The notes below the pieces were generated by a model. It saw only the letters and a program-made list of their open reading frames with translations, searched no databases and had not been told where the DNA came from. This document shows, piece after piece, positions 18,368 to 26,038 of a DNA stretch of 64,000 nucleotides. Source of the DNA: CAYMZZ01 sp047600605. Lineage in GTDB: Bacteria; Bacteroidota; Bacteroidia; Chitinophagales; Chitinophagaceae. Positions within the stretch are counted from its first letter, which is position 1. Each line of letters begins with the position of its first letter. Made by a program: the position numbers and the translations under genes. The stretch covers positions 1,178,001 to 1,242,000 of the forward strand of contig JASGKK010000001.1 of the NCBI GenBank assembly GCA_047600605.1, given 5' to 3'.

Positions 18368-19369
18368 TCAAAGACCTGCTGCAATCACCAGTGCCAATCC
18401 TGCTACAAACAGGATAAACATGGCTGCGATCAGGTTTTTAACTTGTTTGGAACTGCCGGCAAATTCTTTCCAGATCAGCACGCCCCAGATAGCTGCTACC
18501 AGGGTGGCGCCCTGACCCAGTCCATAAGAAATGGCGGGACCTGCCTTACCGGCTGCGATGAGATTGAAAAGATTACCCAGGGCCCAGATAGAGCCACCGA
18601 GGATACCGATAAAATGCAGGGAGGTACGGCCTTTGAAATATTCCGCATAGCTGATCGGCGATCCCTGCAGCGGACGTTTCATCATCACCGTATTGAAAAG
18701 AATATTGCTGAGCAGGATACCTGCAGCAAATACTACTGACGCGGTATAGGGCGTCATCTTCTCTGCTTCCGGATTCACAAAATTGTCGAGATCCATGGCT
18801 CCTGCCACAAACCGGTAGAAGAACGACATGAGCAATCCGGCTACAATAGAAAGCAGGATACCCTTTGCACCGGCTTTGGAAACAGTAGCCGATTTTTTCT
18901 TATAGGCCACTGCATTCAGTATTATCGCCAACGACACCAATGCCACACCGGCAAAGAGCAGCAACGGATCGCCTTTCTGATGACTGGCATAGTTGATCAC
19001 AACGCCCACTACCAGTGCCAGGCCAATCCCTACCGGAAAGGCTACCGACATGCCGGCAATCGCAATAGCTGAACTAAGCAGAATATTGGCCAGATTAAAG
19101 ATGATACCACCCAGCAGTGCGCTGCCGATATTGCTACCGGATGCCTGCTGCAGGTCGGTCATAAAAGGACGTCCCTGCTCACCGCTGCTACCGAGTGTAA
19201 AAGCAGCCAGCAGTGAGAAAAGGAAAATACCGATCACATAATCCCAGTAAAATAATTCGTACCGCCAGCGGCCTGCCGCCAGCTTTTGAGTATTGGCCCA
19301 GGAGCCCCAGCACAGCATGGTGATGACGCAAAAGACAATGGCCAAAGAATAACTTTCGACGATAAACAT
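18368..19369 (-). CDS. GRP-family sugar transporter (glucose/ribose porter, DMT superfamily)
   Basis: This 333-residue protein has about ten membrane helices. The start FCVITMLCWGSWANTQKLA and the segments LGGIIFNLANILLSSAIAIAG and GQGATLVAAIWGVLIWKEF are typical of the GRP/RhaT-like sugar uptake family in the drug/metabolite transporter superfamily. It lies 18 nt after ribokinase and 52 nt before the IPT/Lcl lipoprotein. With a ribokinase upstream and a nucleoside hydrolase at the operon end, ribose uptake across the inner membrane is the simplest role; this is inferred from context. Confidence 0.85.
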   Translation of the reverse strand: MFIVESYSLAIVFCVITMLCWGSWANTQKLAAGRWRYELFYWDYVIGIFLFSLLAAFTLGSSGEQGRPFMTDLQQASGSNIGSALLGGIIFNLANILLSSAIAIAGMSVAFPVGIGLALVVGVVINYASHQKGDPLLLFAGVALVSLAIILNAVAYKKKSATVSKAGAKGILLSIVAGLLMSFFYRFVAGAMDLDNFVNPEAEKMTPYTASVVFAAGILLSNILFNTVMMKRPLQGSPISYAEYFKGRTSLHFIGILGGSIWALGNLFNLIAAGKAGPAISYGLGQGATLVAAIWGVLIWKEFAGSSKQVKNLIAAMFILFVAGLALVIAAGL

Positions 19370-19387
19370 ATGACAGCAATTAAGGGG

Positions 19388-20341
19388 TTAGTTTGGTTGA
19401 TTCGCCGGATTGATGGACGCCAGGTTAAGCTGTACCGCCACCAGTTCGTTTCTGTGCGGAATAGATGACTGTGCGCCGAGTCTTGTTACCGAAATAGCAG
19501 CCGCCTCACAGGCAAACCCTACCGCAGCTTCGAGATCACGACCTTCCGAAAGCGCTACAGCCAGTGCACCATTAAATACATCGCCTGCAGCTGTCGTATC
19601 TACTGTTTCCACTTCACGGGCTCTGACGAGGCTTATCTTTTTTCCATCACAGATCACCGCACCCAGGCGTCCCATGGTGACCACTACATTTTTTACACCC
19701 ATGGAGCAGATTGCCTGCGCTGCACGTCCGGCCGAATCAATATCGGTCACCTCCATGCCGGCAATCATGGCCGCTTCTGTTTTGTTGGGCGTAAGAATAT
19801 CGATCTGGCTCAGCATCTCTGCAGGCAATGCAGCTGCCGGTGCCGGGTTAAGAATCACTTTCACTTCTTTGGCCGCAGCATAGGCAATTACATACTGCAC
19901 GGTATGCAGGGGGATTTCCAGTTGCAGTAAGACAATGCCTGCCGTTTCGATTTCTTTCAATGCAGAACCAATGTCTTCGTCTTTGAGATGAGCATTGGCA
20001 CCCGAAGCAACCACGATGCTGTTTTCGCCGGCCTTGTCAACAGTAATAAGTGCCACACCAGAGGGCCGCTCATCGTCAAAGCGGAGATGAGTGATGTCAA
20101 TACCCTCATTGCTGAACAGTTGAGAAAACTGTTTGCCGAAAAGATCATTACCAAGTTTGGAGATAAAAACGACTTCGCCACCCAGCCGGGCTACGGCCAC
20201 TGCCTGGTTGGCACCTTTGCCACCGGCATTCATAAAAAAGGAACCGGATAAGACAGTTTCTCCGGGGACGGGAATATGGTCTGTTTTAACCACCATATCC
20301 ATATTGGAGCTGCCCACTACTACAATTTTGGCTGATTTCAT
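19388..20341 (-). CDS. rbsK: Ribokinase (PfkB family)
   Basis: This 317-residue cytoplasmic enzyme phosphorylates ribose to ribose-5-phosphate. The N-terminal VVVGSSNMDMVVKTDHIPVPGET and the sugar-binding GGKGANQAVA (40-49) are ribokinase signatures. The catalytic anion-hole motif DTTAAGDVFNGAL gives Asp254 as the base. It is the first gene of the minus-strand unit, with a -7 promoter element about 40 nt upstream. Its placement with a GRP transporter, SusCD and nucleoside hydrolase supports ribose as substrate; a deoxyribokinase role is possible but less likely. Confidence 0.93.
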   Translation of the reverse strand: MKSAKIVVVGSSNMDMVVKTDHIPVPGETVLSGSFFMNAGGKGANQAVAVARLGGEVVFISKLGNDLFGKQFSQLFSNEGIDITHLRFDDERPSGVALITVDKAGENSIVVASGANAHLKDEDIGSALKEIETAGIVLLQLEIPLHTVQYVIAYAAAKEVKVILNPAPAAALPAEMLSQIDILTPNKTEAAMIAGMEVTDIDSAGRAAQAICSMGVKNVVVTMGRLGAVICDGKKISLVRAREVETVDTTAAGDVFNGALAVALSEGRDLEAAVGFACEAAAISVTRLGAQSSIPHRNELVAVQLNLASINPANQPN

Positions 20342-20381
20342 ACAGTAAGCTGTTAATAGAGTTTTTTCGAATCGTTGTAGC

Positions 20382-20389
20382 CAAATGTA
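20382..20389 (-). promoter_or_regulatory. -7 element of the ribose/nucleoside operon promoter
   Basis: The minus strand reads TACATTTG, a perfect TAnnTTTG, 41 nt upstream of the ribokinase start. TTGG and TTTTGG stretches lie upstream but not at the ideal 19-21 nt spacing, so an activator may be needed. Confidence 0.5.
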
Positions 20390-20545
20390 TTGGTTGTTTA
20401 TTTGCCAACCGGGGCCAAAAAAAGGTCAGTTTGGGAATTTTAAATACACTGTTATTTATTAATTATTTTATAACTATATGATAAATAATATTTTATTAAA
20501 AATATTTTGTACAAATTCATTAATTTTAGATAAAATTGCAAACGT

Positions 20546-22024
20546 ATGTCTCTTTTACCGGCCATCCGCCTGGTACAATCTTTATCAGGGTCTGAAAAGC
20601 GTTTTTTCAAGCTTAATACCCGCCAGCAAAGCGGAGAAAGAGACTATCAGGAGTTGTTTGATATCATCTGCAGCAGCGGCCCGCTGACCGAAGAAATAAC
20701 GACCCGTTTCAAAACAGCATTTCCCAAAAGCAATGTGGATAATACCGCCCGCTACCTGGTACGTGTGCTAACCGATTGCCTCATTCAGCAACGGACACAA
20801 AAAGACGGATTCTTTCAATTGTTTCAGGGTATCATGCGCGTGAAAGTATTACAGGAGCGTGCGTTGCCGGAAGAAGGATACAGAGAACTGAAACGTATCC
20901 GCGAAAATGCCAGCCGGCATCAGCAGCATTTTATTGAATACCTTACCTACCGCTATGAACTGGATCATCTCTCCGGCGCCGGCTTTACCGATGTAAGCGA
21001 TAGTCAACTGGTACAAACACAAATGAAAGCACGGGAGGTATTAAAGAGCGTGAATCATGTACAGGATCACCACTCCCTGTTTGAAATGATGAAGTACCGG
21101 TTGTTGCATGCCGGACAGATCCTGGCCGATGAGGATCGCAAAAAACTCAACGACCTTATGCTGAGTGAAATGATCCTGATGACCGGGAAAATGAAAAACA
21201 TTTTCGCCACACAAAAACTGCACCTCCTCTTTCAATCCTACTTTCTGACCAATATCGGCGACTTCCCTTCTGCACTTAAAACCTATCGCGAACTCAACAA
21301 ACTGTTTGAAGATAATTTACTCCTGCTCGACCATCCGCCGCTCGACTACCTCTCGGCTCTCGATGGTATCATCACCAGCCTGGGTATGCTGAAAAATTTT
21401 GAGGAGATTCAATATTACACCACTAAACTGCAGCAACTGGATCAGCCGGCTTATCCGGAATATTTCCGCTACCAGTTGCGCAAAACCATACTGGCGGCCC
21501 AGCTATCTATCCTTACCGCAACCGGACAGTACGAGAAAGCCCGGCAAACCCTTCAGGAAACCGGCAAAGATCTGATTACAGGCTACGGCATGGTGAATGA
21601 AGAAAAACAATGGGAGCTTTACTTTTATGCAGCACTCAGTCATTTTGGTTGCGGCGATCTGAAAAAAGCACATAAGTGGCTGGGAGAAGTCATACAGCTG
21701 TACAAACCGCAACCCAACCTGCTTATCTGCAAAGCTGCCCGCCTGCTCAACATTATTATTTATCATGAAATGGGCGATGCTGATTATATCAGCTACGAGA
21801 TCCGCGCGTATACACGCTTTTTTCACCGGCCACAGTCACCCCGACTGCAGACAGAAACCACCTTGCTAAAACTGCTGCAGCTATCCCCTACTCCTGCCAT
21901 GAAACTGCGGCCAACTGTCACATTAAAAAAACTGAGAGAAAAAATTGATCAGCTGAAGAATGACAAGTACGAACAGCAATTGCTGCGTTATTTTGATTTT
22001 GCGGGGTGGATGAAAAAATATTAA
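20546..22024 (+). CDS. Uncharacterised helical-repeat (TPR-like) protein
   Basis: This 492-residue protein has no signal peptide or membrane segment. It is almost entirely helical, with repeated 30-40-residue helix pairs from about residue 95 (for example YFLTNIGDFPSALKTYRELN and LSILTATGQYEKARQTLQET), resembling degenerate TPRs. The N-terminus (IRLVQSLSGSEKRFFKLNTR) is short and basic. I do not recognise a named family with confidence. It is divergent from rbsK across a 204-bp AT-rich gap. No DNA-binding or catalytic motif is visible, so a regulatory link to the operon is only a possibility. Start: ATG at 20546. Confidence 0.8.
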   Translation: MSLLPAIRLVQSLSGSEKRFFKLNTRQQSGERDYQELFDIICSSGPLTEEITTRFKTAFPKSNVDNTARYLVRVLTDCLIQQRTQKDGFFQLFQGIMRVKVLQERALPEEGYRELKRIRENASRHQQHFIEYLTYRYELDHLSGAGFTDVSDSQLVQTQMKAREVLKSVNHVQDHHSLFEMMKYRLLHAGQILADEDRKKLNDLMLSEMILMTGKMKNIFATQKLHLLFQSYFLTNIGDFPSALKTYRELNKLFEDNLLLLDHPPLDYLSALDGIITSLGMLKNFEEIQYYTTKLQQLDQPAYPEYFRYQLRKTILAAQLSILTATGQYEKARQTLQETGKDLITGYGMVNEEKQWELYFYAALSHFGCGDLKKAHKWLGEVIQLYKPQPNLLICKAARLLNIIIYHEMGDADYISYEIRAYTRFFHRPQSPRLQTETTLLKLLQLSPTPAMKLRPTVTLKKLREKIDQLKNDKYEQQLLRYFDFAGWMKKY

Positions 22025-22030
22025 CGCCCC

Positions 22031-22100
22031 TGGCCTGTGTGACACCTCCCCCTGGCCTGTGTGACACCTCCCCCTGGCCTGTGTGACACAGGCCAGGGGG
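22031..22100. repeat. 22-nt tandem repeat ending in a 31-nt palindrome (REP-like), also terminator-like
   Basis: The unit TGGCCTGTGTGACACCTCCC plus CC repeats with a period of exactly 22 nt at 22031, 22053 and 22075. The third copy turns into a perfect palindrome: 15-nt arms (22070-22084 and 22086-22100) around one central base, followed by TTTTT. It begins 7 nt after the stop of the helical-repeat gene, so it can act as its terminator. It lies about 107 nt before a RAYT-like transposase, the usual partner of REP palindromes. Confidence 0.8.
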
Positions 22101-22206
22101 TTTTTCACATCAAAATTTTGTTTTTTTCCCATTGCTATCAACACCACTCCTGCTACTTTTAATTATGTGTGTGTTGTTGCCAGTGAGCGAAAGAAGAAAA
22201 TCGCAG

Positions 22207-22734
22207 ATGGATTTGGGTGAGACCTATTTCTGGACTGCTACCATTCATAAATGGAATAGGCTGTTATGGAATGACTCCTATAAAGACATTATCATCAACT
22301 CATGGGATTATCTGTCCGGCACAGGGAAGATAGATATATTCGGGTTTGTTATTATGCCGACACATTTACATTGTATCTGGCGAATGAACGAAATGAATGG
22401 CAGGGAAAAACCACATGCTTCATTTATGAAATTCACTGCACATGCTTTTGAAAAAAAATTGCTGACCGAGTCTCCGCAGTTATTAAAGAACTATCGTATC
22501 AAAGCCTCAGACCGCCAATATCATTTCTGGCAACGTGATTCACTTGCTGTGCGATTATACAACCATAGTATTGCCAGGCAAAAACTGAATTATATTCATA
22601 AAAATCCATTAGGTTCTTACTGGCAGTTGGTCAAACATCCCTGCGATTACAAATACTCTTCTGCGCCTTTTTATGAATTTGATCAAAAAAACTTTTCTTT
22701 CCTGAAGGATTTATGGCAGATGTTTCCTTTCTGA
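22207..22734 (+). CDS. RAYT / IS200-like Y1 transposase
   Basis: This 175-residue protein has the Y1-transposase fold marks: an N-terminal FWTATIHKWNRLL strand, the HUH motif in VIMPTHLHCIWRM (His53, His55), then FWQRDSLAVRLYN and the tyrosine segment KLNYIHKNPLGSYW (candidate Tyr129), ending with YKYSSAPFYEF. Such stand-alone REP-associated tyrosine transposases act on REP palindromes by single-strand cleavage. The start at 22207 gives the family N-terminus; an upstream start at 22132 adds a doubtful hydrophobic leader. The DNA appears more AT-rich than its neighbours. Its stop abuts the aat stop directly (22734/22735). Confidence 0.85.
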   Translation: MDLGETYFWTATIHKWNRLLWNDSYKDIIINSWDYLSGTGKIDIFGFVIMPTHLHCIWRMNEMNGREKPHASFMKFTAHAFEKKLLTESPQLLKNYRIKASDRQYHFWQRDSLAVRLYNHSIARQKLNYIHKNPLGSYWQLVKHPCDYKYSSAPFYEFDQKNFSFLKDLWQMFPF

Positions 22735-23382
22735 TCAGGGTATCAATTCTTTCAGCAGCCGCTGAAACTCTTTTCCTTCAATCATCTCTGCTCCCATACT
22801 TTCGAGGTAAGGAGTATGCACCTGGCAATCGATCAATTCCACTCCTTCCATTTCCAGGACTTGTGCATAACGGATAAAGGCATAGCGCGAAGCATTGGAC
22901 ACCAGGCTGAACATACTTTCGCCAAAAAACACTTTCCCCATACGGATGCCGTACAGACCACCCACCAATTCGCCTTCGTACCAGACTTCGGCACTGTGCG
23001 CATAACCCAGTTCATGCAGCTTGTTGTACGCAATTTGTACTTCATCGGTGATCCAGGTACCATCCTGTCCCGCACGCGGAATATGTTTGCAGGCTGCTAT
23101 TACCTGCGGAAAAGCTTTATTGATCGTAAACTCAAATACATCATGCTTCAGCAATGGCTTTACAGCTTTGCTGATACGGAGTCTTTCGGGGAAAAGAACA
23201 AAACGGGGATCGGGGCACCACCAGAGAATCACATCACCATCGTACCAGGGAAAGATGCCATTGCGATAAGCCAGCAGGAGCCGCTCTGTACGGAGGTCGC
23301 CACCTATGGCCAACAGTCCATCGGGTTCAGCAAGATGAACGGGTGGAAAATAAAGTTCCCTGTCAAGCACAAACAGCGACAT
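22735..23382 (-). CDS. aat: Leucyl/phenylalanyl-tRNA-protein transferase
   Basis: This 215-residue enzyme adds Leu or Phe from tRNA to the N-terminus of proteins with Lys or Arg ends, making N-degrons. Family marks: FPPVHLAEPDGLLAIGGDL, the core YRNGIFPWY and WWCPDPRFVLFP, then GTWITDEVQIAYNKLHELGYAHSAEVW and GGLYGIRMGKVFFGESMFS. The length is usual. It follows clpS by 43 nt on the same strand, so maker and reader of the degron are probably cotranscribed. Confidence 0.96.
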   Translation of the reverse strand: MSLFVLDRELYFPPVHLAEPDGLLAIGGDLRTERLLLAYRNGIFPWYDGDVILWWCPDPRFVLFPERLRISKAVKPLLKHDVFEFTINKAFPQVIAACKHIPRAGQDGTWITDEVQIAYNKLHELGYAHSAEVWYEGELVGGLYGIRMGKVFFGESMFSLVSNASRYAFIRYAQVLEMEGVELIDCQVHTPYLESMGAEMIEGKEFQRLLKELIP

Positions 23383-23425
23383 AGGCCTGGAAAATAACCG
23401 GCAGTACCGGCGAAGAGTAATCAGA

Positions 23426-23728
23426 TTAATTGGCCACTACTTCTACGGTAGCACCAATGCCACGGTCAGTAATTGCGTCGCACATGGGCTTAAGCTCTTC
23501 ATAAGAGCCATTCTTAACGGCGCATTTACCTTTATAGTGAATGAGATAAGAACATTGTTCGGCCTGCTCGGGTGTATGGCCACATACCTGTACCAGTGTC
23601 TCTATCACCCAGTCAAAAGTGTTCACATCATCGTTCCACACAATGAGGCTGCAACCTTCATCTTCGAGGGTCAGTACTTCTGTTTCCTCCTGCGCATCTG
23701 TGAATATTTGGTTCCCAGTCAAAGCCAT
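23426..23728 (-). CDS. clpS: ATP-dependent Clp protease adaptor ClpS
   Basis: This 100-residue adaptor binds N-terminal Leu, Phe, Trp or Tyr and delivers substrates to ClpAP-type proteases. The ClpS core is visible: LIVWNDDVNTFDWVIETL, then the helix HTPEQAEQCSYLIHYKGKCAVKNG, with the conserved acidic DD and the Lys in the KGK segment. It is the first gene of a clpS-aat pair. A -7 element (TACTTTTG) lies about 17 nt upstream of the start. Confidence 0.94.
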   Translation of the reverse strand: MALTGNQIFTDAQEETEVLTLEDEGCSLIVWNDDVNTFDWVIETLVQVCGHTPEQAEQCSYLIHYKGKCAVKNGSYEELKPMCDAITDRGIGATVEVVAN

Positions 23729-23744
23729 TGAAAAAACCTTTCGT

Positions 23745-23752
23745 CAAAAGTA
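23745..23752 (-). promoter_or_regulatory. -7 element of the clpS-aat promoter
   Basis: The minus strand reads TACTTTTG, matching TAnnTTTG. A TTTT sequence sits about 19 nt upstream in place of the TTTG box. The resulting leader would be only a few nucleotides long, so the call is moderate. Confidence 0.4.
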
Positions 23753-24092
23753 AGCAATCTCCCGTTTTTTTAAAAGTGTCTGTATAACCATTACTCCCCC
23801 ATCAAATGTTCAGGTGGTGCAAAAAAGACCCGTCGCAAATACCCGCCCCTTCCAGGAGATTGATTTTAAACACCCTATACATTGCGTAGACTCACAGCTT
23901 TTTATCCGGCAACCTGGCCGGGAAACAGAAACCGAAATTTTTTGGAAAAAGTCAAAAAAATAGCTGCTGCCGGAAATCCAAAACGATTTATACGGGCAAT
24001 TGAGCAAATCATTCACCTCAACTGACTATACAGCAGAATTGACACTGCGAGCCCGGAGCCGCCCGGTAGTTTTGACCAATAAACCATCAACC
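23753..24092. other. 340-nt interval without clear features
   Basis: Apart from the clpS promoter at its left edge, I see no coding frame with family features, no strong hairpin and no repeat. An open frame from 24000 merely extends the next lipoprotein gene upstream of its signal peptide. Confidence 0.5.
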
Positions 24093-24833
24093 ATGAAAAT
24101 AATTTCTTCCCGCCTGCTCCTGTCACTCAGCCTGCTGGCCGTACTTGCCTCCTGCCGTAAGGATAAGGAAGACACAACAGTCCCGCCAGCCGATGCCGTT
24201 TTGCTGCTTCGGTTTTCGGGCACTTATTTACAGACAGGCCAGGTCGACTCGGCCCTGCTGCAGTGGAAAGAAGGCGCACAGGTACATCAGCGAAAATTCA
24301 TTGCCCGCAACGACAGCTTATTCCTGCTCCAAAAAGATCTGCCCGCCGGTGAACGTGACTGGGAAATACAGGTATTTGCTCAAAAAAGATATGCCAATCA
24401 ATACCAGGGTATCTGGACTACGCGCAAAACCCTTAACCTGCAGGGCAAACAGACCATCACTGTCAATACTCCGGCCAGCTTTACGGATGCAGGCTGGAAA
24501 CCACGTGTACACCTGAAGGACGCTATCGGGCATGCCGCCATCGTCGCCTTGCGTCCCGATGACGCATATTTCCTGATCTCTCCTACTACGCACACTACCC
24601 TGAAATATGTACTGGAGCGTACTTACTGGAGTACCATTGGTGGCCCCAATTCCATCGCCAGCAAGACCTGGGAATGCAGTAATAACTGTGTAAGCCAGCC
24701 TAATGAAAGCTTTTTCAACGATTTTGTACAACGCATCGGCAACCGGCCCTGGAACCATATCTCGCTGGCCGTAGTTTTTGAGACCGACCCTAATGGCATG
24801 GCGTGGATCCTGAACCTGGAGTGGGAGCCGTAA
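24093..24833 (+). CDS. Uncharacterised lipoprotein
   Basis: This 246-residue protein has a clear lipoprotein signal (SLSLLAVLASC, Cys20), so the ATG at 24093 is preferred over an upstream in-frame start at 24000. The mature part has beta-rich repeats, including LLLRFSGTYLQTGQVDSALLQW and RDWEIQVFAQKRY, and two Cys in WECSNNCVSQ. I do not recognise a family. It probably sits in the outer or inner membrane facing the periplasm. It is followed by the tRNA-Val on the same strand. Confidence 0.75.
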   Translation: MKIISSRLLLSLSLLAVLASCRKDKEDTTVPPADAVLLLRFSGTYLQTGQVDSALLQWKEGAQVHQRKFIARNDSLFLLQKDLPAGERDWEIQVFAQKRYANQYQGIWTTRKTLNLQGKQTITVNTPASFTDAGWKPRVHLKDAIGHAAIVALRPDDAYFLISPTTHTTLKYVLERTYWSTIGGPNSIASKTWECSNNCVSQPNESFFNDFVQRIGNRPWNHISLAVVFETDPNGMAWILNLEWEP

Positions 24834-24918
24834 TAGTGACCGGTGGCTGGTGATCAGTGACCTGCTAAAGTTCAAACTGTTCAAAGGAGTCAATTAGTTG
24901 AAAAAAGTGGTAAAAAAA

Positions 24919-24949
24919 TTTGGCCAACAAGTTGGCATCCTTATCTTTG
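24919..24949 (+). promoter_or_regulatory. Promoter of tRNA-Val (Bacteroidota consensus)
   Basis: TTTG (24919-24922), exactly 19 nt, then TATCTTTG (24942-24949), matching the Bacteroidota -33 TTTG / -7 TAnnTTTG consensus at the right spacing. Transcription would begin near 24956, about 11 nt before the tRNA. This is the best promoter in the window and a useful reference for the others. Confidence 0.82.
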
Positions 24950-24966
24950 CACTCCCAAAACGGAAA

Positions 24967-25041
24967 GGGAGTTTAGCTCAGCTGGTTCAGAGCATCTGCC
25001 TTACAAGCAGAGGGTCGGCGGTTCGATCCCGTCAACTCCCA
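24967..25041 (+). tRNA. tRNA-Val (anticodon TAC)
   Basis: The acceptor stem GGGAGTT / AACTCCC pairs perfectly, with A as discriminator. The D arm (AGCTCAGCTGGTTCAGAGC), anticodon stem TCTGC / GCAGA with loop CTTACAA, and T arm (GGCGGTTCGATCCCGTC) are all present. The anticodon TAC at 25002-25004 reads valine codons. CCA is not encoded. A consensus promoter precedes it and an intrinsic terminator follows. Confidence 0.97.
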
Positions 25042-25050
25042 CGGAATACA

Positions 25051-25076
25051 AAAACCTGGCTTTCGCCAGGTTTTTT
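25051..25076 (+). terminator. Intrinsic terminator after tRNA-Val
   Basis: The stem AAAACCTGGC / GCCAGGTTTT with a 4-nt TTTC loop is followed by more T. It starts 10 nt after the tRNA. Confidence 0.9.
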
Positions 25077-25159
25077 GCGTTTAAAGAGTTTATGGGGTCT
25101 AAAGGGTATAAAGAGTAATCATCCCCGAATTCAGTTATTTCTTAGACGCCTCACATCAA

Positions 25160-25729
25160 CTACAACCAGTCCTTATACTTCTTCAGATTCTCATTGACCT
25201 CGTCCATATCAAACCGGTTCTTTTCCCAATCGGGATCATACTCTTTGAGCCAGTTCGTCCACATAAGATGATCTTTGTGAAATTTGTTTTTGAGAATCTT
25301 AAGCATCTCATAATAGCCTGATACGCCACCGCAGTCCTCGGGTGGACAGGCCCGCTCGCCTTCCAGGCAAATGGGATGATCCAGTTGCCGGTCGCTGAAC
25401 TCTTCTACCGTAACCCGATGCTCCCAGTTATCGCCAATGTCGTACAGATAGACAAAACTGTTTTTCACCTGGCGAGCCATTTCGCCCAGCGTCACTTTCT
25501 CCATATCACTCTTGCCTTTTCCAATCGGAATGGTTTCACCCATTTCATCGACAAGACTTAACTGATAGAATGAATAGTGAAATTCAAAGAGGTGGCGATT
25601 GCACCAGCCCATGGTATGCTGCAGGATATGATGAAACTCATAGGCCGATACATCGGCCGGCACCAGGATGCGGCGCCAGATGAGAGGCTTGGTATCAATA
25701 ATATTGACCCGTAATTGTATAGAAGACAT
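25160..25729 (-). CDS. Plasmid pRiA4b ORF-3-like family protein
   Basis: This 189-residue protein carries the family pattern: LRVNIIDTKPLIWRRILVPADVSAYEFHHILQHTMGW at the start (PxxWRR, then LH-type helix and GW), HLFEFHYSF, then FVYLYDIGDNWEHRVTVEEF and the acidic/Cys part CPPEDCGGVSGYYEML. The family is widespread on plasmids, mobile DNA and chromosomes and has no proven function. No membrane segment is seen. It is a single gene flanked by the tRNA terminator and a gene-poor stretch. Confidence 0.88.
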   Translation of the reverse strand: MSSIQLRVNIIDTKPLIWRRILVPADVSAYEFHHILQHTMGWCNRHLFEFHYSFYQLSLVDEMGETIPIGKGKSDMEKVTLGEMARQVKNSFVYLYDIGDNWEHRVTVEEFSDRQLDHPICLEGERACPPEDCGGVSGYYEMLKILKNKFHKDHLMWTNWLKEYDPDWEKNRFDMDEVNENLKKYKDWL

Positions 25730-26038
25730 TTTTGTTTTTTTATTAGTTTATCAAATAAGATGAACTGATAAAGGCCATTATCGTGGAGCTAAATAAGACA
25801 GTTTTTTCGGGGAATCCAAATGGCGGAGCAGGTGTGCGAAGTTCTTAGGTCCCTGGGGCAACTAACTGTCTTTCACAGCATTGTGTGACTCATTTTTTTT
25901 GAAAAAAACTTTTCCGACTATCCTCTTTTTTAGCATTTTCAGCAATAATTTCCCCAATATTCACTCTTTGGATATCGACTGCTGGATAAACAAAAAGCCT
26001 GGCTTCACCAGGCTTTTTGTTTAAAGGATTTAAGAAAT
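25730..26038. other. Gene-free stretch with a spaced inverted repeat
   Basis: AAGACAGTT (25795-25803) and AACTGTCTT (25864-25872) form a perfect 9-bp inverted repeat 60 nt apart. The enclosed GC-rich sequence can pair further and is unlike the AT-rich flanks. On the minus strand several frames are open for a stretch but carry a stop, so a decayed gene or a structured RNA are both possible. A strong terminator hairpin closes the interval at 25992-26019. Confidence 0.45.
25992..26019. terminator. Bidirectional intrinsic terminator
   Basis: The stem AAAAAGCCTGG / CCAGGCTTTTT has a short loop and poly-A/T on both sides, so it can work on either strand. On the minus strand it lies 20 nt after the stop of the TPR lipoprotein gene, its likely client. 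On the plus strand no gene is known that would need it. Confidence 0.85.

Noticed and set aside
22031..22100. Possible CRISPR array
   Set aside because: The 22-nt unit repeats without spacers of independent sequence and only 2.6 copies exist; no cas genes are nearby. It is a tandem repeat with a palindrome.
25160..25729. Plasmid-derived island because of the pRiA4b-like gene
   Set aside because: The family is common on chromosomes, and there is no plasmid replication, transfer or integrase gene nearby.
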